Source: Dromaius novaehollandiae
Taxonomy: Eukaryota > Chordata > Aves > Casuariiformes > Dromaiidae
Reading direction: 5' to 3'
DNA length: 64,000 nucleotides
Assembly (NCBI RefSeq): GCF_036370855.1
Contig: NC_088099.1
Location: 139,913,017 to 139,977,016 of the forward strand
Shown here: piece after piece, positions 24,401-39,400 of the stretch
Layout of the letters: every line of letters begins with the position of its first letter
How positions within the stretch are numbered: position 1 is the stretch's first letter
Position numbers and translations under genes: made by a program
Notes under the pieces: model-generated
The model's database searches: none
What the model saw: only the letters and a program-made list of their open reading frames with translations
What the model was told of the DNA's origin: nothing

Positions 24401-27400
24401 TCCTACTCACTGTTTATTTTACAAAGATTGAAGATGATTTCTGGTCTCAGGCCCCAACCTAAATGATGAATTTCTGTGGGTAAGAGTTGTTAGGTTATTA
24501 AGTACCTGAGAAGGGACACAATTTTAGAAGTATTAAATATGGCGAAGAATCCTTATTTTAGGCTCTCATTCCTTTAAATTTTGAATTGGGAACATGAAGT
24601 TTAAAAATTCTAAAAGTTTCTGCATACTCACTCTAATCTGTATAAACTTCCTCAAACACTTCTGAATACAATTTTCTGAATTTGTATAGAGGTCGAATTT
24701 AATCTCATTTCAACTTGTCTAGAGACTTGTGAGAGGACAAATAATTATGAAACAGAGTAGGAAAAAAATGAATGAAACAGCCACTACATCATAGCATGTA
24801 GTAATAAGACATGATTTTATTCTTTATTCTTCCCTGGTTTTCCTATCCTGCATACTATTTAGATTCTTATTAAATGCATGATTTTTGTGTTTTCAGTGTA
24901 GTTTGTCAGCTATTCACGATTGGTTCAAAAAACTTCTGTGTGTTTTTGAGTTACAAAATTGCTTTGAATAACCTTATAGCATTTGCAACTGGGTAACTTT
25001 AAAGTTACAGAAAAAGAGAGGAGGCAGCTTAAAATAAACACAAAATTTAATTCCTAAATTAAAAATAACAATTTGATGAACTCGTTTATAGATATGTTTG
25101 CACTGGAAATATCTGGAACATACACATAGTTGTTGAAAGTTATAAATTTAAAATGTAATGTTAAAGCACAAAACATACAGTTTTTTTCTAAATTTTACTT
25201 AATGGATGCATGTATTTTGAAATACACTAAATGCTGTTTAGTGTATTTCAAAGCCAAATACTCAGGCTTAGGACCCCAAAAAAGACTACGTGGCTTTAAA
25301 TTGAATTATTTATGAAGCAGACTACATTATGATATAGTTTTAATTATATTCACCTGTTCAAACTCTTCTTTTTAATCTTTGTATCTTATGCACTGAGCTT
25401 GTTGTTGCAGCCTTTTTGCTCAATGTGCCCTGCATTTCCCTGTGTGTTATTACATTTTTTTAAATACTCATGTCAGATATACCTGCTGAGCTATTTTGTG
25501 TTTGCCTACTTACCCAGCTCCTATTTATCAAACTCCTGCTTCTCTGTCTGACTTGGATTCTCCTCCTCCATCGCCAGGTCCCAGTCTTCTTGTCCAATGT
25601 ATTTTATTTCCCACTACTGTTTAGAATTTTTTATTCTATTCCCAATACATTAAGTGTATTTTCCGTTGATCTAGGGAAGCTTCAGTTCTATTTCTTTTGG
25701 TCTGTCTGACATAGGCTTTTTGTCTGTTATTTCTTCATGGAAACTGAATATTTTCCTGGAATGCTTTCAAATACACATTTTCCCATTGTGCATATACGTG
25801 TGATAAAACACTGACTGCAGATTTTTTTTTGTCTTAGCTGCATATGAAGGACCCATATGTGGTCTTTAAGCTGCACATGTGAGCATAAATGGGTGGTGGT
25901 TATCCTTCATCTGCTTGTTCTCAACTCCAGTAGACTGACTAGAGTTTCTTGAGTTCATGTAAGACCTATGATTTGCTTGTGGTGTTCTTGGACTACTTGT
26001 GTTATTTCTTTCTCCCCTCATTTCCAGGTTAAATTTGTCCTGATTCATTTTGACAATGCCCTACTCTTTCCTGCTCTTGAGTCTCAGATTTCAAAAACTT
26101 GTCTGTGTTGGAGACTGATGAAGCATATGCCTTGATCATTTTTCCTTCTTTTGTCCAAAAAACATTGTTGATCCTCAAGTGATGACTTTCCTTAAACTGA
26201 TAAAAGAAACTTGGGAAGAGTAACAACTTATCTACAACAATTTCTCTTTGGCAAATCCTTTGATTTGAGGCCAAAATTGAGGATCTACATAGTAGAAGAT
26301 TTTAAAAAAACCTTGTTTCTCATATTCTTCTGAAAGTGTTTTTGTAAAGAGATGTGAGAAAGGCATTTAAATGGGAATTGTCTAACTAAAAATTATCAAC
26401 TAAGAATTCTTCTGTACCATTAGTGTTTTTTAACAAGTTAATTATTCCATTTAATTAAGCCAGTATTTAAATGTATAAAACTGAAGATAGTAAACTTTTG
26501 ACTTAAATTGACATTGTTAAATAAATATTACTAAATACAATCTAGAATTTTTTAGTGACAGTTGATTTTATCTACAGGAAAACAGAAAAGGTCAGTGCTG
26601 AATCTAATGAAGATACCTGGTTATCATTATCCACTAGATTGGATTTTCAAGATGCTAATGTATCTTGTAAAGGTAAAAATGTTTCATAATGCTTGGTCTG
26701 AGTTGTAAAGTTACTTACCTCATTAAATATATGCTTTGCATATTTAACAACAAATCCCAGTTGCGTAGTATATGTCTTATGTAAACGATGTGTGCATGTT
26801 TGTATCGTTGTCAATCTGAAAGACATCTAAATTGTAAATGTTATATATAAGTAATATAATAAATTATCCTGTTTGGAAGAAGATAATTTGCATTTCTGTG
26901 TTTAGATTCATACTGTGTTTTAACTTGTGTATGATTCAATCCAGCTAAATTAGTTGTGTTTGGTTGCTGGAAATGCTGGATTTTTTTTTTCCCTTTGGAT
27001 TTCTGTAAAACAAATAAGTGCATCACTGTTACAAGGTATTCATAATGTGTTTTTGATAAAGACCCCCCCCTTTTTTTTTTTTTACGGTTCACACCTTTAT
27101 TCAGAGTATACTTTTTTGAAATACTTTTTAAATATCTTAGAGATTTAGTGTACAATTTTTTTTGGAGCCAATGTACAATCTTTGTAAATAGAGGCTAGAG
27201 ACTATGCTGTCTACAGCAAATTTTGTGATAAAATTTCTGCTGATGGCAGTGAAGCCAGAATTTCACCCCAGATCTTAAACAGTTTTTCTTCCTTTCAGTG
27301 CTTGCAGTTTTTAATCAAAATAATTCAGGGAATTATTAACTGTGGAATTAAAATTGGGATGCACTGTTTGAAGTCTGGAAGTCTGTAGCTTATGTAATTC

Positions 27401-30400
27401 ACATTTCTTTTATAGATCAGATCACCAAGTGAGGACAGTGGATGATGAGCTCAAGGCATTTTGTATGGAAATAAATATCTGAGGTGTTTTTGATATCCAG
27501 ATTTCACAGAGTGAAATGTTGACTGTTCACGTGTGTCAATAGTAAAACAGTGTTGTTGAGATATTACACTGAATATTATTAGCACTCCAAAGATTTTAAT
27601 GTAGTCATTGATACTTCCATAGGAAAATAAAATGAAGTAAGAAGTATTTTTTAAAAAAACTGAAATAATTAGGAACTTGTATGATTATTTGCATGATTAC
27701 TTACCCAAACAATGAGACAAAGATGAACATTTTGTACCATCCCTATTGTTACATTTTTGTTGAATACTATGTTTAGAAGGAACTGGAGAATAATGCTACT
27801 GAGTATGCAAGTTCTGTGTTGCAACCTGTGCTTGCTTTGATACATGTGAAGAAGCCCAACTTAATATTGAGAATGAAACTGGAGTAAAGACCATATGCTT
27901 AAGCCTTCATAAAAAAATAATTTGTATTTTTAAAGACAGCAATGTAACTGATTGTGTTTACTGGATACGTGTGAACAGGCCAACTTTGTATTGAGAATGA
28001 AGCTTCAATAAAGAGCATACATTTAAGCTTTCCTAAAAAAAAATGATTAATGTATTTTTAAAGATAGCAAGACTTTAACCTTGAAGCTGGAAACAAAAGC
28101 TTTGCTATTGGAAGTTACTGAGCTAATTAAGCGACTAGATACTCATTGCAAAGAGGCAGAAAAAGCTTTGGAGCAGGAGAAACAGCGAAGGAAAAAGCTA
28201 GGCATGAAACTTGATTGTGTGTCACTTTGGAGGCTTCAGCAGCTCCCTGCAGCCGTGCAAAAAGGTATTGGTATTGAAACTAAGACTATTTGTTGTTTTT
28301 CAGTCAGTTCATTATTAAGAATAAGAATTATGATAAGACTATAGTTGTGTTAACTCTTAATAGGATTTATCTATTAGATATAGATGGATATGGATATATT
28401 AGATATATCTAATAGGATTTATAAATACAGTATTTACTCTTCTGAATCTAGTTTATTTGAATATATTTCCAGAAAAATACCCAAGTGCTGTGGAATAGTT
28501 AAGCATTGTTTAAGAAATAGCTTAAAGAGTGGACAAGACAGTCTGGAGATGACTAGAGATGCTCAGTCTGAGGCAGAGAATGAGAAGTTGGAACAGAATT
28601 GTAAAATAATGCAATTAGGTTAAATCATAGATTAAACCATAAGTTAACAAATAAATGTTATTTTAAGAAAAATTAAAATGTGGTACAATTGAATGTAGCA
28701 CTTAAATATTTAGTAGGAATTGTATGACATATGATTGATATGTCCCTTTAAGTCATAGACTCTGAGGCAGTTTACTGTGGCCTTTTGTGATAAAATTCTA
28801 TTGTGTAGATGCCAGTTAAAAAACAAACAAACAAAAACAAACAAAAAAACGGCAGGGAAAAAAACAGCTATATAGGAACTGTCTCCTGACCAAGAGTTGT
28901 TTCCAGAAGCAATTATGATCTGAAGCTAAATTCTAGGCTTATAGCCTGTTGCTGTAGGAAAGCATGTTCAGAGGAAAGTAATAAACATACATGCGTTGGT
29001 ATTATCTGTTAGTGTAAAATATATCAAATGTCATACACTTCTGTTGACAATATTATATGCTGTAATGCGTAGTTTACTAACTTTTCCAAATTCCCCCTCT
29101 TTTTATTGTTATAGTTTCTTCTGTGGTCTCAATATGAGAAATGCTGATGGCAGTCTTAAAATCTCCTCTTTGTACCTGGGATTGCCTGTTCTCTTGATAT
29201 TTACTCTCCCTTTCTTTGCTCTTGAAACACTCACCGGTCCTTCTCTTACTCTTAGTTCATAAGCATTGCATCCTATTCAACTCTTTTTATTCTTCAAGCT
29301 GTGTTTCTAAAAATAACTTTTGAAAAAACTTTGTGGATATACTTTTTTTGTGAAGAGAGTTGTATATATGTGTGTATATATTTCTCTCTACTCGGCACTT
29401 GTGAGGCCATATCTGGAGTAGTGTGTCCAAGTATGGGCTCCCCAGTACAAGACAGATATGGCTTCACTAGAGTGAGTCCAGCAAAGGGCCACAAAGATTT
29501 AAGGGGCTGGAGCATTTCTTGTATGAACAGAAGCTGAGAGAGCAGGGACTGCGTAGCCTAGGGAAGGGAAGGCTTGGGGATATCTTACTAGTTTGTATAA
29601 ATAAGTGTGTGTGGGGGGGAATTAGGATGACAGGGCCAGAGTCTTGTCAGTGGTGGCCAATGACAGGGTGAGGAAATTCCACTTGAACACAAGAAAACAC
29701 TTTACTGTGAGGGTGAACAAGCAGTGGAACAGGTTGCCCAGGGAGGTTGTGGAGTCTCATCCGTGGAGATATTCAAAACCCATGGTCCTGGGCAACCTGC
29801 TCTAGCTGACCCTGCTTGAGCAGAGGAGTTGTAGGTCCTTTCCAACCCTGACTATTCTGTGATTGTATGATACAGTTTTGCAACAACAGCTCACCTTGGG
29901 ATTTGTTTGTTTGTTCACTTTTTTTTCCTTTTGGAGAGTATTAATATTGGACTGTATTGCAAATGTGAAAGAAGTATTCTTAAGAATCTCACCCATCTTT
30001 TTATCAAACACAAATTTTTGTAGGCAAAATGAAAATAACACATTAAAATAATTTGTAGTCATATGAAAATAATAAAGCCCTTACTTGAATTGCTAAATAA
30101 CTTAATCCTTTTTGTCCTGTGAAACCTGTACCACCATTATTTATAAAGCTATAGTGAGACACATGCTGGACTGGACTGGATTTAGGAACAACCTGACCTC
30201 CCCCTAAAGCTTGTTCTTCCCATCTGTGCCTTGTCAAACAGATATCCTGTCCCATGCAAGATGTTAAGAGAAACAGATTCCTTCCATCCTAATATTTAAA
30301 CAAGTAAAACACTGTAACAAACAGCGCAGTTTAACAGAGCCCTGCTTACAAGTTTTAATGAATCCAAATGAGAGTGAGTGTAGAGTAAAGCTTCAAATGA

Positions 30401-33400
30401 CTGCTAGCTCCTCTGAAAGACTGGAAAGAAACATCATATGATACTCCAGAATAACCCCCCCCAAAAATAAACAGAAGCTAGTCTTTGAAACCACAAAACA
30501 ACTTATGTGAAAAATAATTGTTGAGTACACTTTTTTTGCCCTATGGGGTTGACGCTTTTGAGTTTCAGATCTGTGGCCAGAAGCACTATCCTCAGATGTG
30601 TGTCAGACAAACTTGAGGATTCCAAGAAAATGAACACCAAAGGAAATGGTTACGTATCTTATATTCACATCGTCAAAATGAAAGGGTTTTCTAATGTGAG
30701 AGAAGAATGGAATGAATGTTCTGAAGAAGCTGACAGGAGTCAATTTAACCTGGGATCAGACATAAATAATTTTCTACTTCAGTAGGAGGAGTCTTTTCAT
30801 AACAGAGATATGGACGGTAGAGCAATCAACAGAAGTAATCAGAAATGGTTGGCTGTCTTGGAGAATAGATTCCACAGTAGTGGATTCCTTCTTTTACAGT
30901 AGGGACTCCTCCTGCACAGCAGTTAGAACATCCATTAATTCTGGTACAACAAGTGCTTGAGAACTGTGAATTGTCGTTTGCCAGTATGATTCAAGCTACA
31001 GCCATTTCCTCGCCAACAGAGAATAGCAAACTTTGGCAGACAAGCTCATTTGATCAATGCAGTGTACTGGATTAATGTCATAGTAGGTTAATCACCAAAT
31101 TCTTAACTTTATGAAAGGAAAGAAGGGTATATACACCATCATAATAATGAACCTGTTGTTTTAGATTGTAATATCTCTAAAACTTTTTTTCCTTTGTGTC
31201 CCCGTTGTCCCTCACTGCTTTGAGCTGTTTCACTTTGGCTCGCAATTTGTCTTTAAAGAGAACAAAAGTCTGTTTTTACTTAAAAGAAACTTTAATTTTT
31301 CTTGTCTGATATTCTTAAAAATTCATGAAAGACCACAAACTAAAGCAGACCGCACATTTCCTCAGTAAAAGCTGAAGTTTCACAGCAGTGGGAATTTATG
31401 CTGCAGTATACCAAAGACCCAAAAAGGTCGTAGGGACTGAGTGGTCCTTCCACTCCAGGTACAAAGAAGAGAAGGTACAACATCTTTAGAAATTAGCAAA
31501 TCAACAAATTGTGGCTGCCAATCCACGTATGTATTTCACAGATACGCTAGACAATTTTGACCACTGGCTTTCAGATCTGTAACAATATATAGTCAGTATA
31601 TATTCTTATAATCAGGGAATTTGCAAGCAAAGCATCGAATTTTTAGGCTCTTTCTGCACTGTGGCACCACAATGTTCCCACACATCATGCTTGGTTATTG
31701 TCACTGAGTAATGGATACCTCAAAGGCTGACTAAACTCACTTGCTGGTATCTTCACTTCTGATTTTAAGGCTTTTTTCTTAGTTCTTGTACATGTGCAGC
31801 ACTTCCCATCATGTGCAGGTATTGCATGGCTGTCTCAAGTCTTCCAGTAGACAACCATAAATCTCCCTTTCATTGTCGCAGAAGCTCCTTTCAGTGTTAT
31901 CTTGTAGTTGGTTTGTGGATAGTTTGTTCTTTTATATCCACATGTCTAGTAAAACATTAATTGACTAGAGGAGCAAACAACAGTCAGAATCTTAAAAAGT
32001 AGAAAGAGAAATGCTTTCTTTTATGCTGTGTTGGGCTGGCAGATTATCCTTTTCTTTGTAATGGAAGCAAGTGATTTCTCAAGAAATCGAGGTTCATAAC
32101 GTTTTTCAGAGCAAGCCACACTGATGTTAATAAACTTGTTTCGGGTCACCTAAGGCTTGGTGTGCTACCCAAAAGCAGCATTTCTATTTATGGACTGCTA
32201 AGCTTGTAGGGAAGAATAAATACAAATACTCTGTTAATGATAGTAGGTGAATCCCTGGCAAACTCTGGTTGTTGAGAAGTTTTAGAAGGCGAAAATATCT
32301 CTGCAGCAGCATACTTCCACTGTTAGAGATTCAGTGGTCGGTGTGCCTTCACTAAACTGGTTTTCATATGATTGATAACTGTTTCTGTTCTGAAGCATAG
32401 TCTTCCCCTTTCAGTCTATTATATATTTCTCAGACTGAGAGCAGCAGAGCAGTGTTTACAGCTGTTCCAGGAATAGGGCCTCAGAGAATGTCAGTCCCAT
32501 CCTCTTGTCAATCCTGTTGGCCACTTCCTTGCTGCCTTGTTTGGATGCGGTGAAACGGGAAACTGTAGGCTCCATCACAGTATCCTGCCACATGTCTTTA
32601 TTACTGTGGTGATAAACTAAAATTAGAGGTGATGGGAAGCCGGTTAATATTCCTAAATACTAATTAGCAAAGCATAGCAGTGATTTGTCTGTAGTCTTAC
32701 TATGGTTTTAAGAATGGTGCTGGATGCCAAAATGAAGTTGAAGATGGAGAGAGAGAAGTTGCATAATTTGTATATTCCTGCATGTAAAATAACTGTCAGT
32801 ACTCTGGTGCACATAATCCTGACTTCTTTGGCAAATACCTCGCAATCCGGAGAGTGATGACAGTGCAAGAGCCTTTCATAACTGTGTGTACTTAAGGTAA
32901 ACACTCAGTGAAACACAGTATATAATGGAGGCAAGCCTGAACCAAATGCTGTTTTTTCTTGCCCAGAAAGGCAAAATGTCAGACAGTGCACATCCTTGAC
33001 AGTGTATGGGAATAGTAATTTTTTTTTTTTAACCAATGGCTAATTGTTATCTTGGAAACTGGAAACCTGCTTTAAGGTGTTACCTGCTTCCAAAGATTGC
33101 TGTTCTGCTTTGGAAGGACAATATGTGATGCACTGAAAACAGTGGCACTTTTTCATCACTTTTTTGAAGAAGAGGACCTTGAATAAAGTTCATCAGAATT
33201 AAAATTTATAATTAACACATTTTCAATTCTGATAATGCATGCAATGATACAATATTAAAAAAAAAACAGCAGGAGGTTTGGGTGTAAAAATTCTCAGCTC
33301 TCCTCTCTTGATTTATTAGTGGACTATGGCAGTATGACAATGTGTTCTTGAAGGAAATTTGTCATTTTTTGAAGATTATAATATTGTATAGTATTATATA

Positions 33401-36400
33401 TGAGACAAAAATTATGCCAAATAAAGGGAAAAAACCCTCAGGGATGTTGTAATTATCCCTAATCTAAGTATTACAAACCCAGGAGATTCTTAATTAAGAG
33501 TTTGCATGACTTATTCTGAGTAGACACTGGATCCTGTTATTTCTTCAGACTTCTCTTGTTTTCCATTATTGCTAGCTCCTGCTGCACTTATGTCCTGTAA
33601 CACATTCAGATAACTGCAATGGCATAACCCATCCTCAGAACTTACCTTCTCTAAAATAAAACAACAATCGAATGTAAAACCCATTTTATCCATCCTAACG
33701 TTAGACATCCCTTTGTACAAGAAAAAAAGCTACTTATTCATATAATGTCCTTGTATGAAATAATGAAATTTACATGTTTGTGATTTATGACTTGTTAACA
33801 GAGCAGAATTTCTTGACTGTTAACAGATGGCATTAGATGTTCCACAGCTACTTCTCAGAACTAGAGAGTCTTTTTTTTCAGTAAAATGTTCTTATGTCTC
33901 TCAAATTTATAGTGAAGTTTACTTCAGTTGAGACGTTCTCTGAAGTTTTCTTATCTGATAATCTTAGTTTACTTTTCCTAGTTGGATACTAATACTTTTC
34001 CCACGTAGAGCATTATCTGCTGCAGGATTATTAGGACATCAGCTGTAATGAGCTTTTTTTTCTGAGCATGATAAAATTATATGATGTCTTTTGAAATATA
34101 TCTCACAGCAATAAATGTTGTAGTCATGTATTTTCTTTGTACGGGCCCTAGGAAATTTACGCCAAAGTAAGAAAAGTAAATCCAATAAACTGAATTAAGT
34201 ACGCTGTACTTCTGTATGGCAACATGAATATGTTTTGTTTGCTGGCTTTGAATTTGTATCTTTAGTTTAGCTTTCTTAAAGCCACGTTCTGTTCAGGAAT
34301 TCCCTGAAATGAAAATAGTTGGCATATGAGAGAATATCAGGAGGAAGTATTGTATATACTTACCCTGTTCTTCCTCTGCATCCTCGTATGTCTACTGCTG
34401 GATACCAGGAAGCTCAGTATAGCTGTTCTTGTGTTAAAATAACCTCTTCTAGATGTGCCTTAAGGCTAGATGTTTCAATTTCCTTTATAAAAACAAAAAC
34501 ATCCCTCACTTTGAAGATTTGCTTGAATGATATACTGAAATTGGGTTTCAGAACAGTTCCACTGTTAATGCCGAATTTGGTGATACCTTTTGTGACCAGT
34601 GTCCTCTGTTGGCCTTTAAAGTAGTTTACAGCAAAATTTTGCAAGTCTTAAATACTTAGTATTGTATCAGCATATTTCATAATCTCATTAAGTATTCATA
34701 GTGTCACTCAGCTACTCACATTTTGTTATGCTAATTATCTTTTTAACAGAATATGAAACACATACTCAAGATATGTTGGAGCTACAATGGCATTTTGATT
34801 GTAAAAGCCGCCAGTTACAACAGGTAGAAAACCAAGTACTTAAGATAGAAACAGTCAACAGAAAGATTCAGGAGGATATAGACTTCATGAAGAAACACAG
34901 CCCTCTGCTGGAAGAAAAGCTGAATCTAGAAGGTGAAGCTATGAAGGATGTGTTATTGGCTTATGGAAAAGTAAGTACAAATAGTATAAAGATGTTTCTA
35001 CTAGAATCTTTCCACTAAATAGGTGCAAGCAACTTCAGAAAGCAGTGATCTTTTGGTAGGACCAAAGTCTGTTTTAAATGCTGTACACAAAGACTGTGAA
35101 TTGTGTGCCTCTACTGTTTTATACAGGAGCTCAGTGCAGACAGAATCTGGGGAAGGTAATGCTGTTGATTTTTAATAAACATCTCCTAAGCATATATGGT
35201 ATACAATTCTAACTTTATAAGTTGATTGTGTTTGGGGTTTTTCACAGGAACAGTAGAAGGCATTTATCTGTTTTGTGCACAGATTATTCTCAGATTTCTC
35301 TGTGGGATATGGAGATCCTAGACCCTTTCAAAGAAAAAGTTACAAGATTTAATTATTTTTCAAGTGTTCATGTACATTTTTTTTCCTAATTTATTTGTTG
35401 AAATAATTAATGCCTAATGTGGAAAATATCAGACTGAACAATCAAGGTGTAACAAAGCTGTAGGCTGTTTAAAATTGATGTCTAAAAAGGAGAGCTATAG
35501 AGTAACTTGAAGTACAGATTTTACTACCAATTGTTACGTTTTCAATGTATTTTCTGTAGTAACTTTTAATTACAAATATAGAGATGAATCTCTCTTTCAA
35601 GTTGGGGTATTTACCTTCTCTCCTAAAAATTGTTTTATGTTCATGAATAATTTTTAATAATCATTGTTGATTTTAAGTGGTTTTATTTTTAACTTCTCAT
35701 TTTGAGTTGTCAACAGCTATATATCATAATATTTTTAAAATTAGAAAGAATTAGTGGCATATTGTATCACATAAATAAAAGGATTATAAATTAGTGGTGC
35801 ATTGAGTCACTTCTTTTTTCTTAGTTTGATATTAACAGATCATGATACAATATGTCTGAATTACAGCTTGCATATTCTTTTATAAGTCTGGAAATAATTT
35901 TCTACACACTAAAAGCTGTATATGGTTTTGAGCTATGAGACAGTTCATAGTTAAAAATTAGCATGTTGTTCTTTCAGTGTTACAGGATATTTTCAAAATA
36001 TTGGCTATTAAAAGTCAGACTGTTTTATTTTGCTTTTTATTTTATATCCTTTCTTTTTGTTGATGCCTTAGGATATATTATGTGCATTCAGAATGGTGAG
36101 ATGTTCCGTAATGCAATTCAGGAAGCAGACTTCAAAATTCTTTTTTGAAAAGCTATTTAAAAAAAACTTTTTCATTATGGTTTTTTTTTTGTTCCAAGAG
36201 GTTACAGTACATATCATAAGAACATAATTTGGTGTTACTGTAACTCATTTATATATTTCATCTCAATAGAATTTCTAATAATTAAATAAAATATTTATGT
36301 CTTTTATTGTACAAGAATGTATATGCTATTTATTTCTCAGTTTTTGTTGCTTTTTTCCTCCCATGGCATTAAAAAAAAGTAGCTGCCATTTTAATTTGCT

Positions 36401-39400
36401 TGTAATTAAAACAATTATTTAATTTTAAATCTCTAGCTTTTAATATCCAGAGAACCAGATTGAGCAGTTAAGTAAGTGTTAGATTATAATAATGATTTTA
36501 TATCATGTTAATTGCTGATATTTGTGGTTATAGTTTCAAAAGCAGAGGCAGTAGGCATATGCATAGCTCCATTTGAAAGTTAAGAGGAACAGAGTGATTC
36601 AATGCTATTTATACCATTGAAAATTGCCTTCATTGTTTTTATTGTCTCAGGCCCTTTTTTATATCTGTGACTGTGTGGCTTGCACATCCTCTAGGAGACC
36701 TTTAAGTAATGATTCTGTCAGACTGCTGAGTGAAACCTCAGTCGCTTCTTTCAACTTTATTTCTGTCTTTCTGCTCCAGAGGTCACTATCTTCCCATGGA
36801 AGTAGCCACCTTTGCACAATAACTTCTGAGTTTTGTAGTAGAATGAAAGCCCTATTGCTAACACTGACTTCTTTATGTCATGCAGTTTTACAGGTCATAC
36901 TCTGTTGTCTTCTACCAGGATTGTATCTATTGCAGACCATGCAGTATTTGTTGTTAGGTGGTATGATACCACAAGGTGCCGCTTCAAGGTTCGCAGTTTA
37001 AAATTGCAAAGAGTTGGACAAATATATAAATCATTTTTGTATTTGAACATTGTGTATGATTTTTCATAAAAACATCTTTCAGAAAACTTGTTTTATTTTC
37101 TTAGGCGTCAAAAATATACAGTGATGTTCACTGTGAACTTGTGGAAATCCAAAAGACAATGAAAAGAATTGATGAAGAAGCTGAAAAGGAGATAAAATCT
37201 ATGTCTCAGAAAATTAAATATGCTGAGATGCTGTTTAGTCAATACAAGTAAGAGCTATTCAAAATGGTATTAAAATATCCTGGTAGTTCTTAACAGTGAC
37301 AATCAAAGCATAGAAAATTTGCATTTAGAAAACATTTTAAATTCTAATTTTGTAAAATTAAAGAATCTTCTTTTATGTATAACAAATTATATATAAGAAC
37401 GGTTTGCCTTGTTTATCTTAGCCTGCTTTAGCAGAATAAGGAAGGGATAGTGTCACACAAATAGCGTGTTCCATGAATCCTCTTAAGCATGCCATTTTTA
37501 CCTTATTTTACTTAGTTATATATGAATTTTTAATCCTTTTGATTGAGAGAACATTTTGCTATCATTCTTAATGACTGCACATATTACTTGCATCAAACAT
37601 CAGCATTTACCGTAGTATCATAGTTATAATAATAACTTAATTTTCAACTTGCTTGTTAACCAGAACAATTCTAGCCAACAGCACAAACATTTGAACTTAC
37701 TAAATTTCATGTCCGTATTTTCCTTTTTAACAAGCAAAGTTATTATAATTTTATTGGATTGTAAGGTCACTTCTGTATAAAAGCAGACTTATATTGCAGT
37801 TTCCCCATTGTCACCTGTGGTCAGGTTATCAATCTTTGAATTATCAAGCAGAAGTATACTGACAGAAGAACACCAGTCACTGACAAATGATCTTCCCTGT
37901 CTGTTGCTGAATGTACAGACCAAGAGAGTCAGGACCAAGAACTGTGGCAATGAACAAGAATACCAAGTACTTTTATGTTTGATAGGAAGTTGTACTCGAC
38001 TTTGCTGCATGTGCCTATGGCTGATTGCCAGGCTGTATTTGGTGAAGTATCTAGTGACATAGTGGCTGTTTTTCCCTTGAGGTGAGAGAAGCTTACAGGC
38101 ATGATTGAAAGAGATCGGAAGTTGTCAAGGTAGCCTTTACTGGCAACAACAGATGTTTCAATACTGCAGCCATGTGGCAGCAACTGTACTTCAAAGACCA
38201 GGTATTTCAAAAGTTGTGCATAGTAATTACAAAGTATTTACCTTTTGTGGTAAGCAATCAAATTTGGTCGATGCCATTCATTCAGAACTACCTCATGTTC
38301 CCAAGCATTTATATCCCCGTTCCATAATTCAGGCTGTGCTATGCAAAGCCTGAGTTGAGACAGCACATACTGTTTCACTAATTCCAGACAGTTGATGTCA
38401 GAAAGCACCTGACATACAATAGAAGGTGTAAACATGTCTTGCTTAGTGGTGCTTCTCTCCAGGCAGCAAAATTAATTTAATTGTTGAGATGTACATGTAA
38501 ACTCAAGTTTCTTTGGTAACCTCCCATGCAGCAGAGCCACTGCCAGGGACTGTTCCATCTAATTCCCATTCCCTATTTCTTTTCAAGGATCATTCTCTGT
38601 AGCATTTGTTTTAGAGTTGGCATCATTAGTTTGCCTAGGAGCAATAAAGGAACAACTGCAGAGCAGAAGGGAAGAAGCTTCTAGTCATAGTATTTCTTCA
38701 TTTTTAAAAAAGAAAGGGTGTCTTTTTATAAAAAGATACATGTACCATCTCAAGTTAATGTATTTCTTCTGTGATGATTCTGTCTCTTAAACTTTAAGAC
38801 ACTGCAGCTTTTTTACTGCAGGATGTCTGTTGCCATACATTGATCCGCTCTGCTCACAGGAAGTACTGCAGACACAAAATGCTATGTGATCATTTCTGGA
38901 GGAGGGTTATGTTCATTGGACTATCAGTGGAAATTAGACTATTTGCAGAGTTCCTGTCAATAGTGTTGGGTCACTCAGTGAGAGGAGCAATCTGTGTCTG
39001 CTAGATTACTGGATGTTTCTGGAATGCTTTTATGCATTATGCATTTTATGCTTCCCTATGACTGTGAAATACAAGAATTATTCTTCACACCATCACAGAT
39101 TTAATGTTTGTAAGAGCTCTTAGTCATTTCTGATCAGTGAAAGCCTATTTGCCATCTGTACATATCTAGGAATCCTGTGTCACATATCAGCCCATTTTTG
39201 TCAAGAAACTTTATAAATTGTTATTAATAGAAGTAAACTTTGTGATTTTTCATATTTTATGGGCCAACAGCAACCTACCAGACTTTCTAAAAAGACACAA
39301 AATAATCATTTATGAATGGCTTGTAGACAAGCCCATTGTAATTCCTGTATTCTGTCAGTTAGACCTTTTGTAGGCTTGTCTGCTGTGAGGTCCAACACCA

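Larger units (their letters stand above)
28265..34749 (+). other. Intron 6 (6.5 kb)
   Basis: It holds an 18-bp AT palindrome at 28397-28414, an AAAC-rich low-complexity stretch near 28817-28852 and a CR1 3' end at 29387-29871. From 30.1 to 33.2 kb lies moderately complex, non-coding DNA in which I recognise no element. Confidence 0.5.

Noticed and set aside
30543..30785. 80-codon plus-strand open frame in intron 6
   Set aside because: No acceptor or donor in a phase that fits exons 6 and 7, and no family resemblance.
36624..37001. 125-codon open frame just before exon 8
   Set aside because: Leu/Ser/Cys-rich composition typical of T-rich DNA; its frame does not join the exon 8 coding frame and no donor supports it.
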